From Candidatus Nitrosopumilus sp. (GTDB taxonomy: Archaea; Thermoproteota; Nitrososphaeria; Nitrososphaerales; Nitrosopumilaceae): 13,154 nt of DNA. The stretch lies in the NCBI GenBank assembly GCA_018674605.1, contig JABGZU010000147.1, forward strand, positions 1 to 13,154. The letters are read 5' to 3'. A program made the position numbers and the translations under genes. The notes beneath the pieces are model-generated. The model had not been told where the DNA came from. It saw only the letters and a list, made by a program, of their open reading frames with translations, and searched no databases. This document shows, in pieces, positions 6,635-13,154 of the stretch. How positions within the stretch are numbered: position 1 is the first letter of the stretch; every line of letters starts with the position of its first letter.

Positions 6635-6661
6635 ATATAATTGGTTAAGAAAATTCACTCA

Positions 6662-6678
6662 TTTTTGATTATTTTTTT
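6662..6678 (+). terminator. Poly-T tract after the UPF0200-UPF0201 operon
   Basis: Runs of five and seven T bases lie 28-44 bp after the UPF0201 stop, in the sense orientation. Archaeal RNA polymerase terminates at such U-rich tracts without a hairpin, and none is visible here. T runs are common in this genome, so confidence is limited. Confidence 0.35.
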
Positions 6679-6686
6679 AGTTTAAG

Positions 6687-6694
6687 TTTAAAAT
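6687..6694 (+). promoter_or_regulatory. Candidate TATA box for the membrane-anchored repeat protein
   Basis: TTTAAAAT is centred about 27 bp before the ATG at 6718, the spacing expected for a leaderless archaeal transcript. It follows directly after the putative terminator of the upstream operon, so this gene probably has its own promoter. Confidence 0.45.
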
Positions 6695-6717
6695 CCATTT
6701 TTTATGATTGTAATGAA

Positions 6718-7131
6718 ATGATAATTAAATTAGGCATAATTACAGCTGTTTTGATTTTAGGAGGAATGATGTTCTCTACAGAAATTACTACATTATTTCC
6801 TAATACATCTGCATCATTAACTGATTCTTTAAAAAATGATTTTAATAATTTGAATGCAAAAATTACCAATTCTGCAGAGAATCGCTTAGATACTTCTATT
6901 GATAAAACAATTCAAAGTGTTAGTGATAGTGTATATGAAGGAATAACTGAAACAGGTGATAAATTAGTTGAAAATGTTAATGAAAAAATTTCTGAAGGAA
7001 TAACTGAAACAGGTGATAATATTAAAATGGGAATCATAGAATCAGGGGAATCTTCTAAAGATATTCTTGCAAATGAAGTATCTAATTTTGATCCATTTAG
7101 TTTTATACAAAATATCTTTAAAATTGATTAA
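6718..7131 (+). CDS. Membrane-anchored or secreted coiled-coil-like repeat protein, unknown function
   Basis: I do not recognise this 137-residue protein. Residues 4-19 form one hydrophobic segment with a lysine before it, acting as a signal peptide or N-terminal anchor; the rest would then be outside the membrane. Residues 30-120 are acidic, Ser/Thr/Asn-rich and probably helical. The octad EGITETGD occurs at 74-81 and 93-100, with a degenerate third copy (MGIIESGE, 104-111). These intervals of 19 and 11 residues suggest hendecad-like amphipathic helix periodicity. A short hydrophobic end (FDPFSFIQNIF) could be a second membrane contact. There is no cysteine. The gene stands alone with its own candidate promoter and ends 4 bp from the stop of convergent rnz. 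A stalk or surface-associated role is only a guess. Confidence 0.75.
   Translation: MIIKLGIITAVLILGGMMFSTEITTLFPNTSASLTDSLKNDFNNLNAKITNSAENRLDTSIDKTIQSVSDSVYEGITETGDKLVENVNEKISEGITETGDNIKMGIIESGESSKDILANEVSNFDPFSFIQNIFKID
6936..7019 (+). repeat. 27-bp perfect direct repeat inside the repeat-protein gene
   Basis: The same 27 bases occur at 6936-6962 and 6993-7019, 57 bp (19 codons) apart in the same reading frame, encoding the duplicated EGITETGD segment. Identity at the DNA level, including wobble positions, points to a recent in-frame duplication or gene-conversion event. Confidence 0.95.
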
Positions 7132-7135
7132 TTTT

Positions 7136-8035
7136 TTATTTAATTTCTATTTCTAAAAGATCTTTTGCAGTAATAACTGAATTATGAATTTTTTTTGCTT
7201 CAGTTAAATGCCCAAATTCATCTTTGTATCTTGCTGAAAAATGTGTTAAAATTAAATTTTTTACATTTGAATTTTTTCCTAATTGTGCAGCTTGTTTTGC
7301 AGTGGAATGACAAGTATCTTGTGCTTTTTGTTTTTCCTCATCAAGAAATGTAGAATCAAAAACCAAATAATCACATTCTTTAAAAAATACCTCTAATTCT
7401 TTTGTTGGCATTGTATCTCCTGAAATTCCTATTTTTTTACCTGGACGTTTTTTACCTAATACTTGTATGGATTTAATTATTTTTTCATTATTGATTACTT
7501 CTTCTCCATTTTGTAATTTATTCCATAATTCTCCTTCAGGTATGCCTAATTCTTGTGCTTTTTCTACATTAAACCTACCTGGCTTATCTTTTTCTTTAAA
7601 CAAATATGAAAATGCAGTTATTGAATGATTTGCTTTAGCTGCATACATTGAAAATTTTTTATTTTCAAATATTTTTCCTTCTTTAACAATTGTAATCAAA
7701 ATAGAAAATGATAATCCAAAATTTAATATTTTAATATTTGCTGCAAGAAATTCATCAATTCCTTTAGGACCAAAAATTTCCAAAGATTCAGTTCTATTTT
7801 GCATTGACATTGTTTGTAATAATCCTAAAATTCCTACACAATGATCTCCGTGCAAATGTGTTACAAATAATTTCATTTTTTTATTCCATCCTAAACCTGA
7901 TTTCATATATGATATTTGTGATGCTTCACCTGCATCAAACATCAATATTTCACCATCATTTTCTAAACATATGCAGGATAACCCTCTTCTTTCTGTAGGT
8001 TGTGCAGCTGATGTTCCTAAAAATACTAGTTTCAT
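7136..8035 (-). CDS. rnz: Ribonuclease Z (tRNA 3'-processing endonuclease)
   Basis: This 299-residue protein is a short-form tRNase Z of the metallo-beta-lactamase fold, which cuts pre-tRNAs after the discriminator base so that CCA can be added. The zinc ligands are all visible: the H60-x-H62-x-D64-H65 motif, H137, D207 in SGDT and H265 in LTHFSARY. Catalytic-region H243 lies in the CHST segment. N-terminal LGTSAAQPT (6-14) and FGPKG (88-92) are family hallmarks. The length is standard. Its ATG overlaps the stop of the upstream methyltransferase gene by 4 bp (ATGA), and it is the last gene of the prs operon. It complements the cca gene in the neighbouring operon. Confidence 0.96.
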   Translation of the reverse strand: MKLVFLGTSAAQPTERRGLSCICLENDGEILMFDAGEASQISYMKSGLGWNKKMKLFVTHLHGDHCVGILGLLQTMSMQNRTESLEIFGPKGIDEFLAANIKILNFGLSFSILITIVKEGKIFENKKFSMYAAKANHSITAFSYLFKEKDKPGRFNVEKAQELGIPEGELWNKLQNGEEVINNEKIIKSIQVLGKKRPGKKIGISGDTMPTKELEVFFKECDYLVFDSTFLDEEKQKAQDTCHSTAKQAAQLGKNSNVKNLILTHFSARYKDEFGHLTEAKKIHNSVITAKDLLEIEIK

Positions 8036-8979
8036 TTAATCAAAATAGTTCTTGTTAGACTTTTATGCCTATAGATTTGATATTTTTTCAATCCTTTTAA
8101 TTTCATTTTAGGATCTAATTCTTTTTTAAACATTATAGCGATTTTTTTGTGTTTAGGTATAATTGAAATGAGTCTTTTTAAAATATCCTCAGGTTTTTCT
8201 GATATTTTTGAGGATCTACCATACGGTAAATCAGTAACAATTCCATCAAATTTTTCTGATATTTTTACTAATTCCTGGAAATCTGATTTTAAAATTTTTG
8301 ATTTGTAACCATTAATCTTAAGATTTTCTTTAGATATTTCACACATTTTCTGATCAAAATCAATCCCAATTGCATTGATACCCATAGATTCAGATTCCAG
8401 TAAAGTTGTACCTGTTCCACAAAATGGATCGCATAGAGTTTGCCCTTTTTTCAATCCTGTTAGATTTATCATTACTCTTGTTAATTTCCAATCTAATTCA
8501 TGAGGATATTTCTTAATTTTTTTTGGTCGTTTTCTTTCTTTAATTTTTTCTGAAAATCCAAAAAAATTTTCTTCATTTGTAAAAATTAAATATACTGTAA
8601 TATCTGGATTTTCCAATTTTACTTTTGCATTAGTAAATTTAGATATCATATCACCCATAGAATTTTCTAATTCTGAAGTATTGAATTGATTTGATGATAA
8701 ATTAATTACTCTACATACAAAAGTTTTTGTATTTTTTAATACTTGAAAATTTTCTTGATCTAAAAATAATCCTGACATTTTTCTTAATATTTGCCCAGAA
8801 GTTTTTACAAATGTTAAACGATCTGAAATTTTATTTGCATTTGTTTTTGATTGAACAATTACTAAATTTGAAATAATTTTTATTTTGGCAAATCTATCAT
8901 ACATTTTTACTATTGTAGTGACTTCATCAATTGCAAGTTCTAAATAATCTTTGGATAAAATAAAAAAACTTTCTGGCAT
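8032..8979 (-). CDS. THUMP-domain tRNA (guanine-10,N2) methyltransferase, Trm-G10/Trm11 type
   Basis: This 315-residue protein combines an N-terminal THUMP-like RNA-binding region (about residues 60-145) with a C-terminal Rossmann methyltransferase. Motif I, DPFCGTGTTLLES (184-196), binds S-adenosylmethionine; an acidic residue follows at the end of the second strand (GIDFD, 205-209); and motif IV is DLPYGRS (250-256), the N-P-P-Y/D-P-P-Y-type catalytic motif of amino-group methyltransferases. The pre-motif segment KKYPHELDWKLTRVMINL is typical of COG1041. The likely product is N2-methyl- or dimethylguanosine at tRNA position 10. The gene is coupled on both sides: a 1-bp TAATG overlap with prs and a 4-bp overlap with rnz. 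Confidence 0.88.
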   Translation of the reverse strand: MPESFFILSKDYLELAIDEVTTIVKMYDRFAKIKIISNLVIVQSKTNANKISDRLTFVKTSGQILRKMSGLFLDQENFQVLKNTKTFVCRVINLSSNQFNTSELENSMGDMISKFTNAKVKLENPDITVYLIFTNEENFFGFSEKIKERKRPKKIKKYPHELDWKLTRVMINLTGLKKGQTLCDPFCGTGTTLLESESMGINAIGIDFDQKMCEISKENLKINGYKSKILKSDFQELVKISEKFDGIVTDLPYGRSSKISEKPEDILKRLISIIPKHKKIAIMFKKELDPKMKLKGLKKYQIYRHKSLTRTILIK

Positions 8980-9857
8980 TACATTATTGCCTTTGCAATT
9001 ATTTTTGAAATATCTACTTTTGATGTTTTACCTGGAATTGTATTTGTACTAATAATGCTTGTAACACCTGCCTTCTTAATTTTCTTTTCAGCATCATTCA
9101 TTAAAAGTGCATGAGTACATGCAACATAGATTTTTTTACATTTTTGTTTTTTAAGAAATTGTGTTGCTTTAATTATACTACCACCTGTACTTATCATATC
9201 ATCTACTAAAATTAGATCTCTGTTTTCAACTTCATCTGTATTTTTTGTTGTAATTTTTATCTTACCCGTTTTTTTATCTCGTTTTTTATCTAATGCAATA
9301 TAATTTGAATTAAATTCTTTTGCAAATTCTTTTGCTCGTTCTTTTCCACCTTGATCTGGTGATATAACTAATGGGTTTTTTAGGCTCAATTTTTTAAAAT
9401 ATTTAACAAGATCTGGAATTGCTGTTACATTTTTTGTTTTGATGCTAAAGTGTTTAAAACCAATTAAGCTATGAATGTCAACAACAATTATTTTTGATGC
9501 TCCTGCACCTTTGAATAATTTTCCAAGTACTTTCATTGTAACAATTTCGCCTGGTAAAAATTCTCTATCTTGTCTTGCATATCCCATATATGGAATTACG
9601 GCAATTACTTCTGATGAATTTTCTTTAGCTTTAGTAATTAAGGATAATGCTTGAACCAAGTTAGTATCTACAGGTGGATAAATTGATTGTACAACAATTG
9701 ATTTTTTTCCTGATATTTTTCCAATTAAAGTTATTTTGCTTTCTCCATCAGGAAAAATTCTGATTTCTGATTTTACAAAATTTCCCTTTATTTTTTTAGA
9801 TAATTCTTTTGATAACTTTTCAGAAGATTTTCCTGAAATTATTGATAATTCACTCAA
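8979..9857 (-). CDS. prs: Ribose-phosphate pyrophosphokinase (PRPP synthetase)
   Basis: This 292-residue enzyme makes PRPP from ribose 5-phosphate and ATP, feeding purine, pyrimidine, histidine and related pathways. Motifs in order are RIFPDGE (33-39), the ATP-binding PYMGYARQDRE (89-99), VDIHS (126-130), a flexible-loop region with DKKRDKKTG (190-198) and the PRPP-binding loop LVDDMISTGGS (217-227). The length is near that of short archaeal enzymes. Translation must start at TTG (9855-9857): no in-frame ATG lies near the N-terminus, and MSELSIISGK gives the usual distance to the first motif. It is the first gene of the prs-methyltransferase-rnz operon, 47 bp downstream of the MscS gene on the same strand. 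A CTTAAGAATC stretch near 9878-9887 might give it a separate promoter. Confidence 0.95.
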   Translation of the reverse strand: MSELSIISGKSSEKLSKELSKKIKGNFVKSEIRIFPDGESKITLIGKISGKKSIVVQSIYPPVDTNLVQALSLITKAKENSSEVIAVIPYMGYARQDREFLPGEIVTMKVLGKLFKGAGASKIIVVDIHSLIGFKHFSIKTKNVTAIPDLVKYFKKLSLKNPLVISPDQGGKERAKEFAKEFNSNYIALDKKRDKKTGKIKITTKNTDEVENRDLILVDDMISTGGSIIKATQFLKKQKCKKIYVACTHALLMNDAEKKIKKAGVTSIISTNTIPGKTSKVDISKIIAKAIM

Positions 9858-9904
9858 TAAGAAAACATGATTTGAAGGGATTCTTAAGTTTTGAGAATTT
9901 TTTT

Positions 9905-11638
9905 CTATTCATCTCCTTCTCCACGACCTAAGTCTCCTAATCCATATTCATCAATCACTTTATTCCTAAATTCATCTTTTTCATCAATTTCATTTTGTTC
10001 TTTCTTTTCATCTCCTTGGTAGACTGTTCTGATTGGCCATGGAATTCTAATATCATATTTTTTGAATTCTTCATACATTATCATTCTTAGATCTGTTTTT
10101 GTTTTAAATTGTGAACCATAATCTTTAACATATAACCACATTGAGAAATCTAATGCAGAATCATTAAACTGGTTAAATCTTACAACTGGTTGTGAAATAT
10201 CAACATGTAAATCCTTATCACATCCACAACTTGATTTATTTTCATCTAAGTACGGACATCTATTTTGTCTAACTAGATGTTTTCCTTTACTATCTCTTAT
10301 TTCAATCATGCCACGTTTTCCAATTTTTACTAAAATTGCAGCAACTTGTTTTGGATCATTAAGATATGAAACTCCTACGGTAACTACTGCTGGAACAAGT
10401 TTGTTTTCTTTTGTATAATTGATAATTTGTGCTGTTACTAACTGTCTTGTTGGAATAATTGCTACAGATTCATGTAATCCATCTCTAACATACGTAACTC
10501 TAGGTGTAATTTTATGTACATATCCATTATATCCTGATTCTAATTGTACTCTTTCCCCTTCTTTGAAAATATTGTCTTTTCTGATCATTATATATGCAAA
10601 ATAATTTTGCATTGTTTCTTGTAAAGCTAAACCAATACCAATTGCAAGACCACCAGTTGCAGTTGCTAATACAAACAAATCTACTCCCCACCAAGATACA
10701 ACTCCTAGAATTGTTGCAACAAAAATTCCTACAGGTAATATCTGCTTAAATGATTTAGGAATACCTTTTCTTTTTTTACGTGCATATCCTGCTGGTCTAG
10801 AACTTGGAATTAATGGCTCAAAACCATTCATTCTTTTTTCTTCTCTCCAAATATCTATAGCAAATATTTCATCTGGTTTTGCACCTGGTTTTAATTTTCT
10901 TCCTGATTGATTATTTCCTGTAATACAATTGTTAAAATATTTCAAATATTTTGCTCTTTCAGATTCTTTCCATTTTTCAAAAGTATTACTTACTAATTTT
11001 TCATAACTTCCAATTGGATTTCCTTTTGAAGTACGATATTGTTCTAATTGATTAATTCCTTCTTTTGTTTTACATAGTTTTTCAAATTCTTCATCTGTAA
11101 ATTCTTCAGGTGTAATGGTAGGTGGAATCCATTTGTATAATTTATGAAATAGATCATTATCATCTGAAAAACCTTGTAACTCAAACCAAGTATCAAAATC
11201 TTGTTTTTCAAGTATTGATTTGTCCCGTTTTGTTAACATTATTGGTATTAAATGAGAAATTGTATATCCAATAACTAGAATATTAAAAGTATTAAGAATT
11301 TTTGTAAAAGTTTCCTCAGGAGTTAATTGTATTGTAGAAATATTTGAATCCTGTTCAAATAATTCTGAAGTTTGAATATATGCATTAGTTGATGAAATTA
11401 AGGCAATTGCAAAAAACGGTAATACTGCATTTTGTACAAATTTTGATAAATGTGGTCTAGTGTAAAATATTTTCTTTGATTTTATTAATGATGAAAATGT
11501 TCTATATGCTGCAGCTATAATGATAATTCCAACTATCATTATGATGAAAGCTAATTGTAGTGATTCTGATGATGCTAATAATTGTGAAACTGTTTCAAAT
11601 TCTCCCACTGAAATTTGTGAAATATCTTCTTCGCTCAT
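9905..11638 (-). CDS. MscS-family mechanosensitive ion channel with large soluble insert and Cys/His cluster
   Basis: This 577-residue channel is about twice the length of E. coli MscS. Hydrophobic helices are seen at about 27-45, 67-85 and 113-135. A polar, charged stretch of about 160 residues (137-299) follows, then the MscS core: a helix at 300-320 and the Gly/Ala-rich pore helix at 322-350 (LATATGGLAIGIGLALQET). After the pore come the beta domain (GERVQLESGYNGYV and onward) and the alpha/beta cytoplasmic domain, ending near IPWPIRTVY (532-540). A non-canonical cysteine group, C461, C471, C473 with H478, lies inside the cytoplasmic domain and could bind a metal. The last 35 residues are highly charged. 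The likely role is release of solutes on hypo-osmotic shock. It is divergent from the KamA-like gene, with an AAATAAAA-like box about 24 bp upstream of the ATG. Confidence 0.9.
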   Translation of the reverse strand: MSEEDISQISVGEFETVSQLLASSESLQLAFIIMIVGIIIIAAAYRTFSSLIKSKKIFYTRPHLSKFVQNAVLPFFAIALISSTNAYIQTSELFEQDSNISTIQLTPEETFTKILNTFNILVIGYTISHLIPIMLTKRDKSILEKQDFDTWFELQGFSDDNDLFHKLYKWIPPTITPEEFTDEEFEKLCKTKEGINQLEQYRTSKGNPIGSYEKLVSNTFEKWKESERAKYLKYFNNCITGNNQSGRKLKPGAKPDEIFAIDIWREEKRMNGFEPLIPSSRPAGYARKKRKGIPKSFKQILPVGIFVATILGVVSWWGVDLFVLATATGGLAIGIGLALQETMQNYFAYIMIRKDNIFKEGERVQLESGYNGYVHKITPRVTYVRDGLHESVAIIPTRQLVTAQIINYTKENKLVPAVVTVGVSYLNDPKQVAAILVKIGKRGMIEIRDSKGKHLVRQNRCPYLDENKSSCGCDKDLHVDISQPVVRFNQFNDSALDFSMWLYVKDYGSQFKTKTDLRMIMYEEFKKYDIRIPWPIRTVYQGDEKKEQNEIDEKDEFRNKVIDEYGLGDLGRGEGDE

Positions 11639-11657
11639 ATTTTCTCTTCCATTTTTG

Positions 11658-11666
11658 TTTTATTTT
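11658..11666 (-). promoter_or_regulatory. Candidate TATA box for the MscS gene
   Basis: On the minus strand GAAAATAAA is centred about 24 bp before the ATG at 11638, consistent with a leaderless start. The surrounding 144-bp divergent gap is AT-rich, so the match is suggestive only. Confidence 0.35.
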
Positions 11667-11751
11667 CTAGAATAAAATGTTAAGCCATTTTGATTATTTT
11701 GAAAATAAAATTTCATTTTTTTTATTTTTTTATGCCTACAAATGCTGCAAC

Positions 11752-11769
11752 CTTTAACAAGGGTTAAGG
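11752..11769. promoter_or_regulatory. Interrupted palindrome upstream of the KamA-like gene (possible operator)
   Basis: C-T-TTAAC-AAGG-GTTAA-G-G has 5-bp perfect inner arms, a 4-bp spacer and an outer C/G pair, and ends 13 bp before the ATG at 11783. The GC-containing bases stand out in an AT-rich gap. If the T-rich stretch at about 11721-11733 acts as promoter, the palindrome would overlap the transcription start, a typical place for repressor binding. Confidence 0.35.
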
Positions 11770-11782
11770 CACAATTTACAAA

Positions 11783-13120
11783 ATGACCTATCAAAAATCA
11801 ATTTGGGACGATTCTCCTTCTATGAAATCATACACATTATCTAATTTTCGTCAACTTCCACAAATTCAAAAACTTTCAGAAGAAAAACAATTTGAAATGG
11901 AAGTTGTAGGAAATGTTTTACCATTTAAAGCAAATAATTATGTTGTTGAGCAATTAATTGATTGGAATAATATTCCAAATGATCCAATTTTTGTTTTAAC
12001 ATTTCCACAAAAAGGAATGTTAAAACCAGAACATTATGAAAAAATGGCTAAAGCATTAAAAAATAATCTTGAAAAAAAAGAAATAGCATCTATTGCAAAT
12101 GAAATTCGTTTACAATTAAATCCACATCCTGCAGGTCAAATGGAACTTAATGTTCCAACATTAAAAGATGGGACTAAATTATATGGTATGCAACACAAAT
12201 ACAAAGAAACTTGTTTGTTTTTCCCTAGTCAAAGTCAAACTTGTCATGCATATTGTAGCTTCTGTTTTAGATGGCCTCAATTTGTTGGTATGGATGAAAT
12301 GAAATTTGCAATGCAAGAAGGTGAACAACTGGTTCAATATCTTAGAGAACATCCTGAAATTACTGATGTACTATTTACAGGTGGAGATCCAATGATTATG
12401 AAAGCAAAAATTTTCTCAAAATATATTGATACTTTAATTGATGCAAATCTTCCAAATCTTAAAACTATTAGAATTGGGACGAAAGCTCTTGCATATTGGC
12501 CTTACAAATTTTTAACAGATTCAGATTCTCAAGAAATGTTAGATATTTTTAAAAAAATTACTGATAGTGGTCTACATCTTGCATTTATGGCTCACTTTAA
12601 CCATTTGAGTGAATTATCTACGGATGCTGTAAAGAATGCAATAAAACAAGTAAGAAAAACAGGTGCACAAATTCGAACTCAATCACCTCTTTTAACACAT
12701 ATCAATGATGATGCAGAAATGTGGGCAAAAATGTGGACTAAACAAGTTCAGTTAGGTTGTATTCCATATTACATGTTTGTTGTCAGAGATACAGGTGCAC
12801 AACATTACTTTGGAATATCTTTAGTTAAAGCAAATGAGATTTTCAAGAAAGCATATTCATCAGTTAGTGGATTAGCTCGAACAGTTAGAGGACCAAGTAT
12901 GTCTGCAACACCAGGCAAAGTCCATGTTATGGGAACTGCAAATCTTAATGGTGAAAAAGTGTTTGTTTTAAGATTTTTGCAAGGTAGAAATCCAAATTGG
13001 GTTGAAACACCATTTTTTGCAAAATATGATGAAAATGCAATTTGGTTAGATGATCTAAAACCTGCATTATCTGAAAAATTCTTTTTTGAAGATGAGATGA
13101 AAAATTTTCAAAAAAATTAA
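11783..13120 (+). CDS. KamA-family radical SAM/PLP aminomutase-like enzyme, substrate uncertain
   Basis: This 445-residue enzyme is related to lysine 2,3-aminomutase, which moves an amino group from C2 to C3 using a 4Fe-4S cluster, S-adenosylmethionine and PLP. The cluster motif C154-x3-C158-x2-C161 is intact, R163 follows where KAM has the substrate-carboxylate-binding Arg134, and the SAM-binding FTGGDP is at 198-203. K379 in ATPGK aligns without gaps to the PLP lysine of KAM (Lys337). However, R335 and S372 replace Asp293 and Asp330, which grip the lysine side-chain amine in KAM. A different amino acid substrate is therefore likely, possibly an acidic one such as glutamate. The clostridial sequence was recalled from memory. 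No acetyltransferase partner is visible in the 34 bp downstream. The ATG at 11783 begins a normal-length N-terminal region. Confidence 0.88.
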   Translation: MTYQKSIWDDSPSMKSYTLSNFRQLPQIQKLSEEKQFEMEVVGNVLPFKANNYVVEQLIDWNNIPNDPIFVLTFPQKGMLKPEHYEKMAKALKNNLEKKEIASIANEIRLQLNPHPAGQMELNVPTLKDGTKLYGMQHKYKETCLFFPSQSQTCHAYCSFCFRWPQFVGMDEMKFAMQEGEQLVQYLREHPEITDVLFTGGDPMIMKAKIFSKYIDTLIDANLPNLKTIRIGTKALAYWPYKFLTDSDSQEMLDIFKKITDSGLHLAFMAHFNHLSELSTDAVKNAIKQVRKTGAQIRTQSPLLTHINDDAEMWAKMWTKQVQLGCIPYYMFVVRDTGAQHYFGISLVKANEIFKKAYSSVSGLARTVRGPSMSATPGKVHVMGTANLNGEKVFVLRFLQGRNPNWVETPFFAKYDENAIWLDDLKPALSEKFFFEDEMKNFQKN

Positions 13121-13154
13121 TTTAATTAAAAATTATTCTGAATCTAAAACTTTA

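Noticed and set aside
6936..7019. CRISPR-like or mobile-element repeat
   Set aside because: There are only two exact copies, in frame within a protein with a 57-bp period; the pattern is a coding duplication.
7804..7998. Open reading frame on + opposite rnz
   Set aside because: It is antisense to the conserved zinc-ligand region of RNase Z and has no promoter or motif of its own.
9880..9898. Small inverted repeat (ATTCT/AGAAT) between the MscS gene and prs as a terminator
   Set aside because: The arms are only 5 bp with a 9-base loop and no T run follows on the minus strand, so it does not support a terminator call.
11783..13120. Plain annotation as lysine 2,3-aminomutase (ablA/kamA)
   Set aside because: The fold and cofactor residues fit, but the two aspartates that define lysine specificity align with Arg and Ser, so the substrate was left open.

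Overview
The window looks like part of a marine ammonia-oxidising archaeon, most likely a Nitrosopumilus-type thaumarchaeon (Nitrososphaerota). The DNA is very AT-rich and densely packed, and several families are archaea-typical: a class I CCA-adding enzyme, UPF0200 and UPF0201, a COG2112 kinase, a THUMP-type tRNA G10 methyltransferase and a GINS-like C-terminus. Several genes have a TATA-like box about 25-29 bp before the start codon, which fits leaderless archaeal transcription. The lineage call is inference from gene content and composition.

Layout. Positions 1-129 hold the 3' end of a GINS-like replication gene. Next come a small three-helix membrane protein (161-445, +) and a convergent AN1 zinc-finger protein (449-670, -). 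A two-gene redox unit follows on + (784-2674): a short-chain dehydrogenase, then an SQR-like flavoprotein after a 1-bp gap. A small Cys/His protein (2669-2884, -) converges on it. A tRNA-Pro(GGG) gene (2941-3014, +) touches the stop codon of a minus-strand operon, thpR - cca - COG2112 kinase (5621 to 3015). Divergent from this operon is a UPF0200-UPF0201 pair (5691-6634, +), then a membrane-anchored repeat protein (6718-7131, +). A second minus-strand operon, prs - tRNA G10 methyltransferase - rnz (9857 to 7136), follows, preceded on the same strand by a large MscS-type channel (11638 to 9905). The window ends with a divergent KamA-type radical SAM/PLP enzyme (11783-13120, +).

How the genes fit together. 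The central 10 kb is rich in tRNA biology. RNase Z cuts the 3' trailer, CCA nucleotidyltransferase adds the CCA end (the tRNA-Pro here does not encode it), the THUMP enzyme methylates G10, and ThpR acts on 2',3'-cyclic phosphate RNA ends. Prs supplies PRPP for nucleotide synthesis. All multi-gene units are tightly coupled, with 1-, 4- or 26-bp overlaps.

The main points for a second look are: (1) the KamA-like enzyme keeps the SAM cluster and PLP lysine, but both lysine-side-chain-binding aspartates are replaced (by Arg and Ser), which argues against a plain lysine 2,3-aminomutase; (2) the CCA enzyme has Asn where the third catalytic carboxylate is expected; (3) the MscS channel carries a large soluble insert and a Cys/His cluster. 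No mobile element, CRISPR array or defence system was seen, and no non-coding stretch exceeds about 150 bp.
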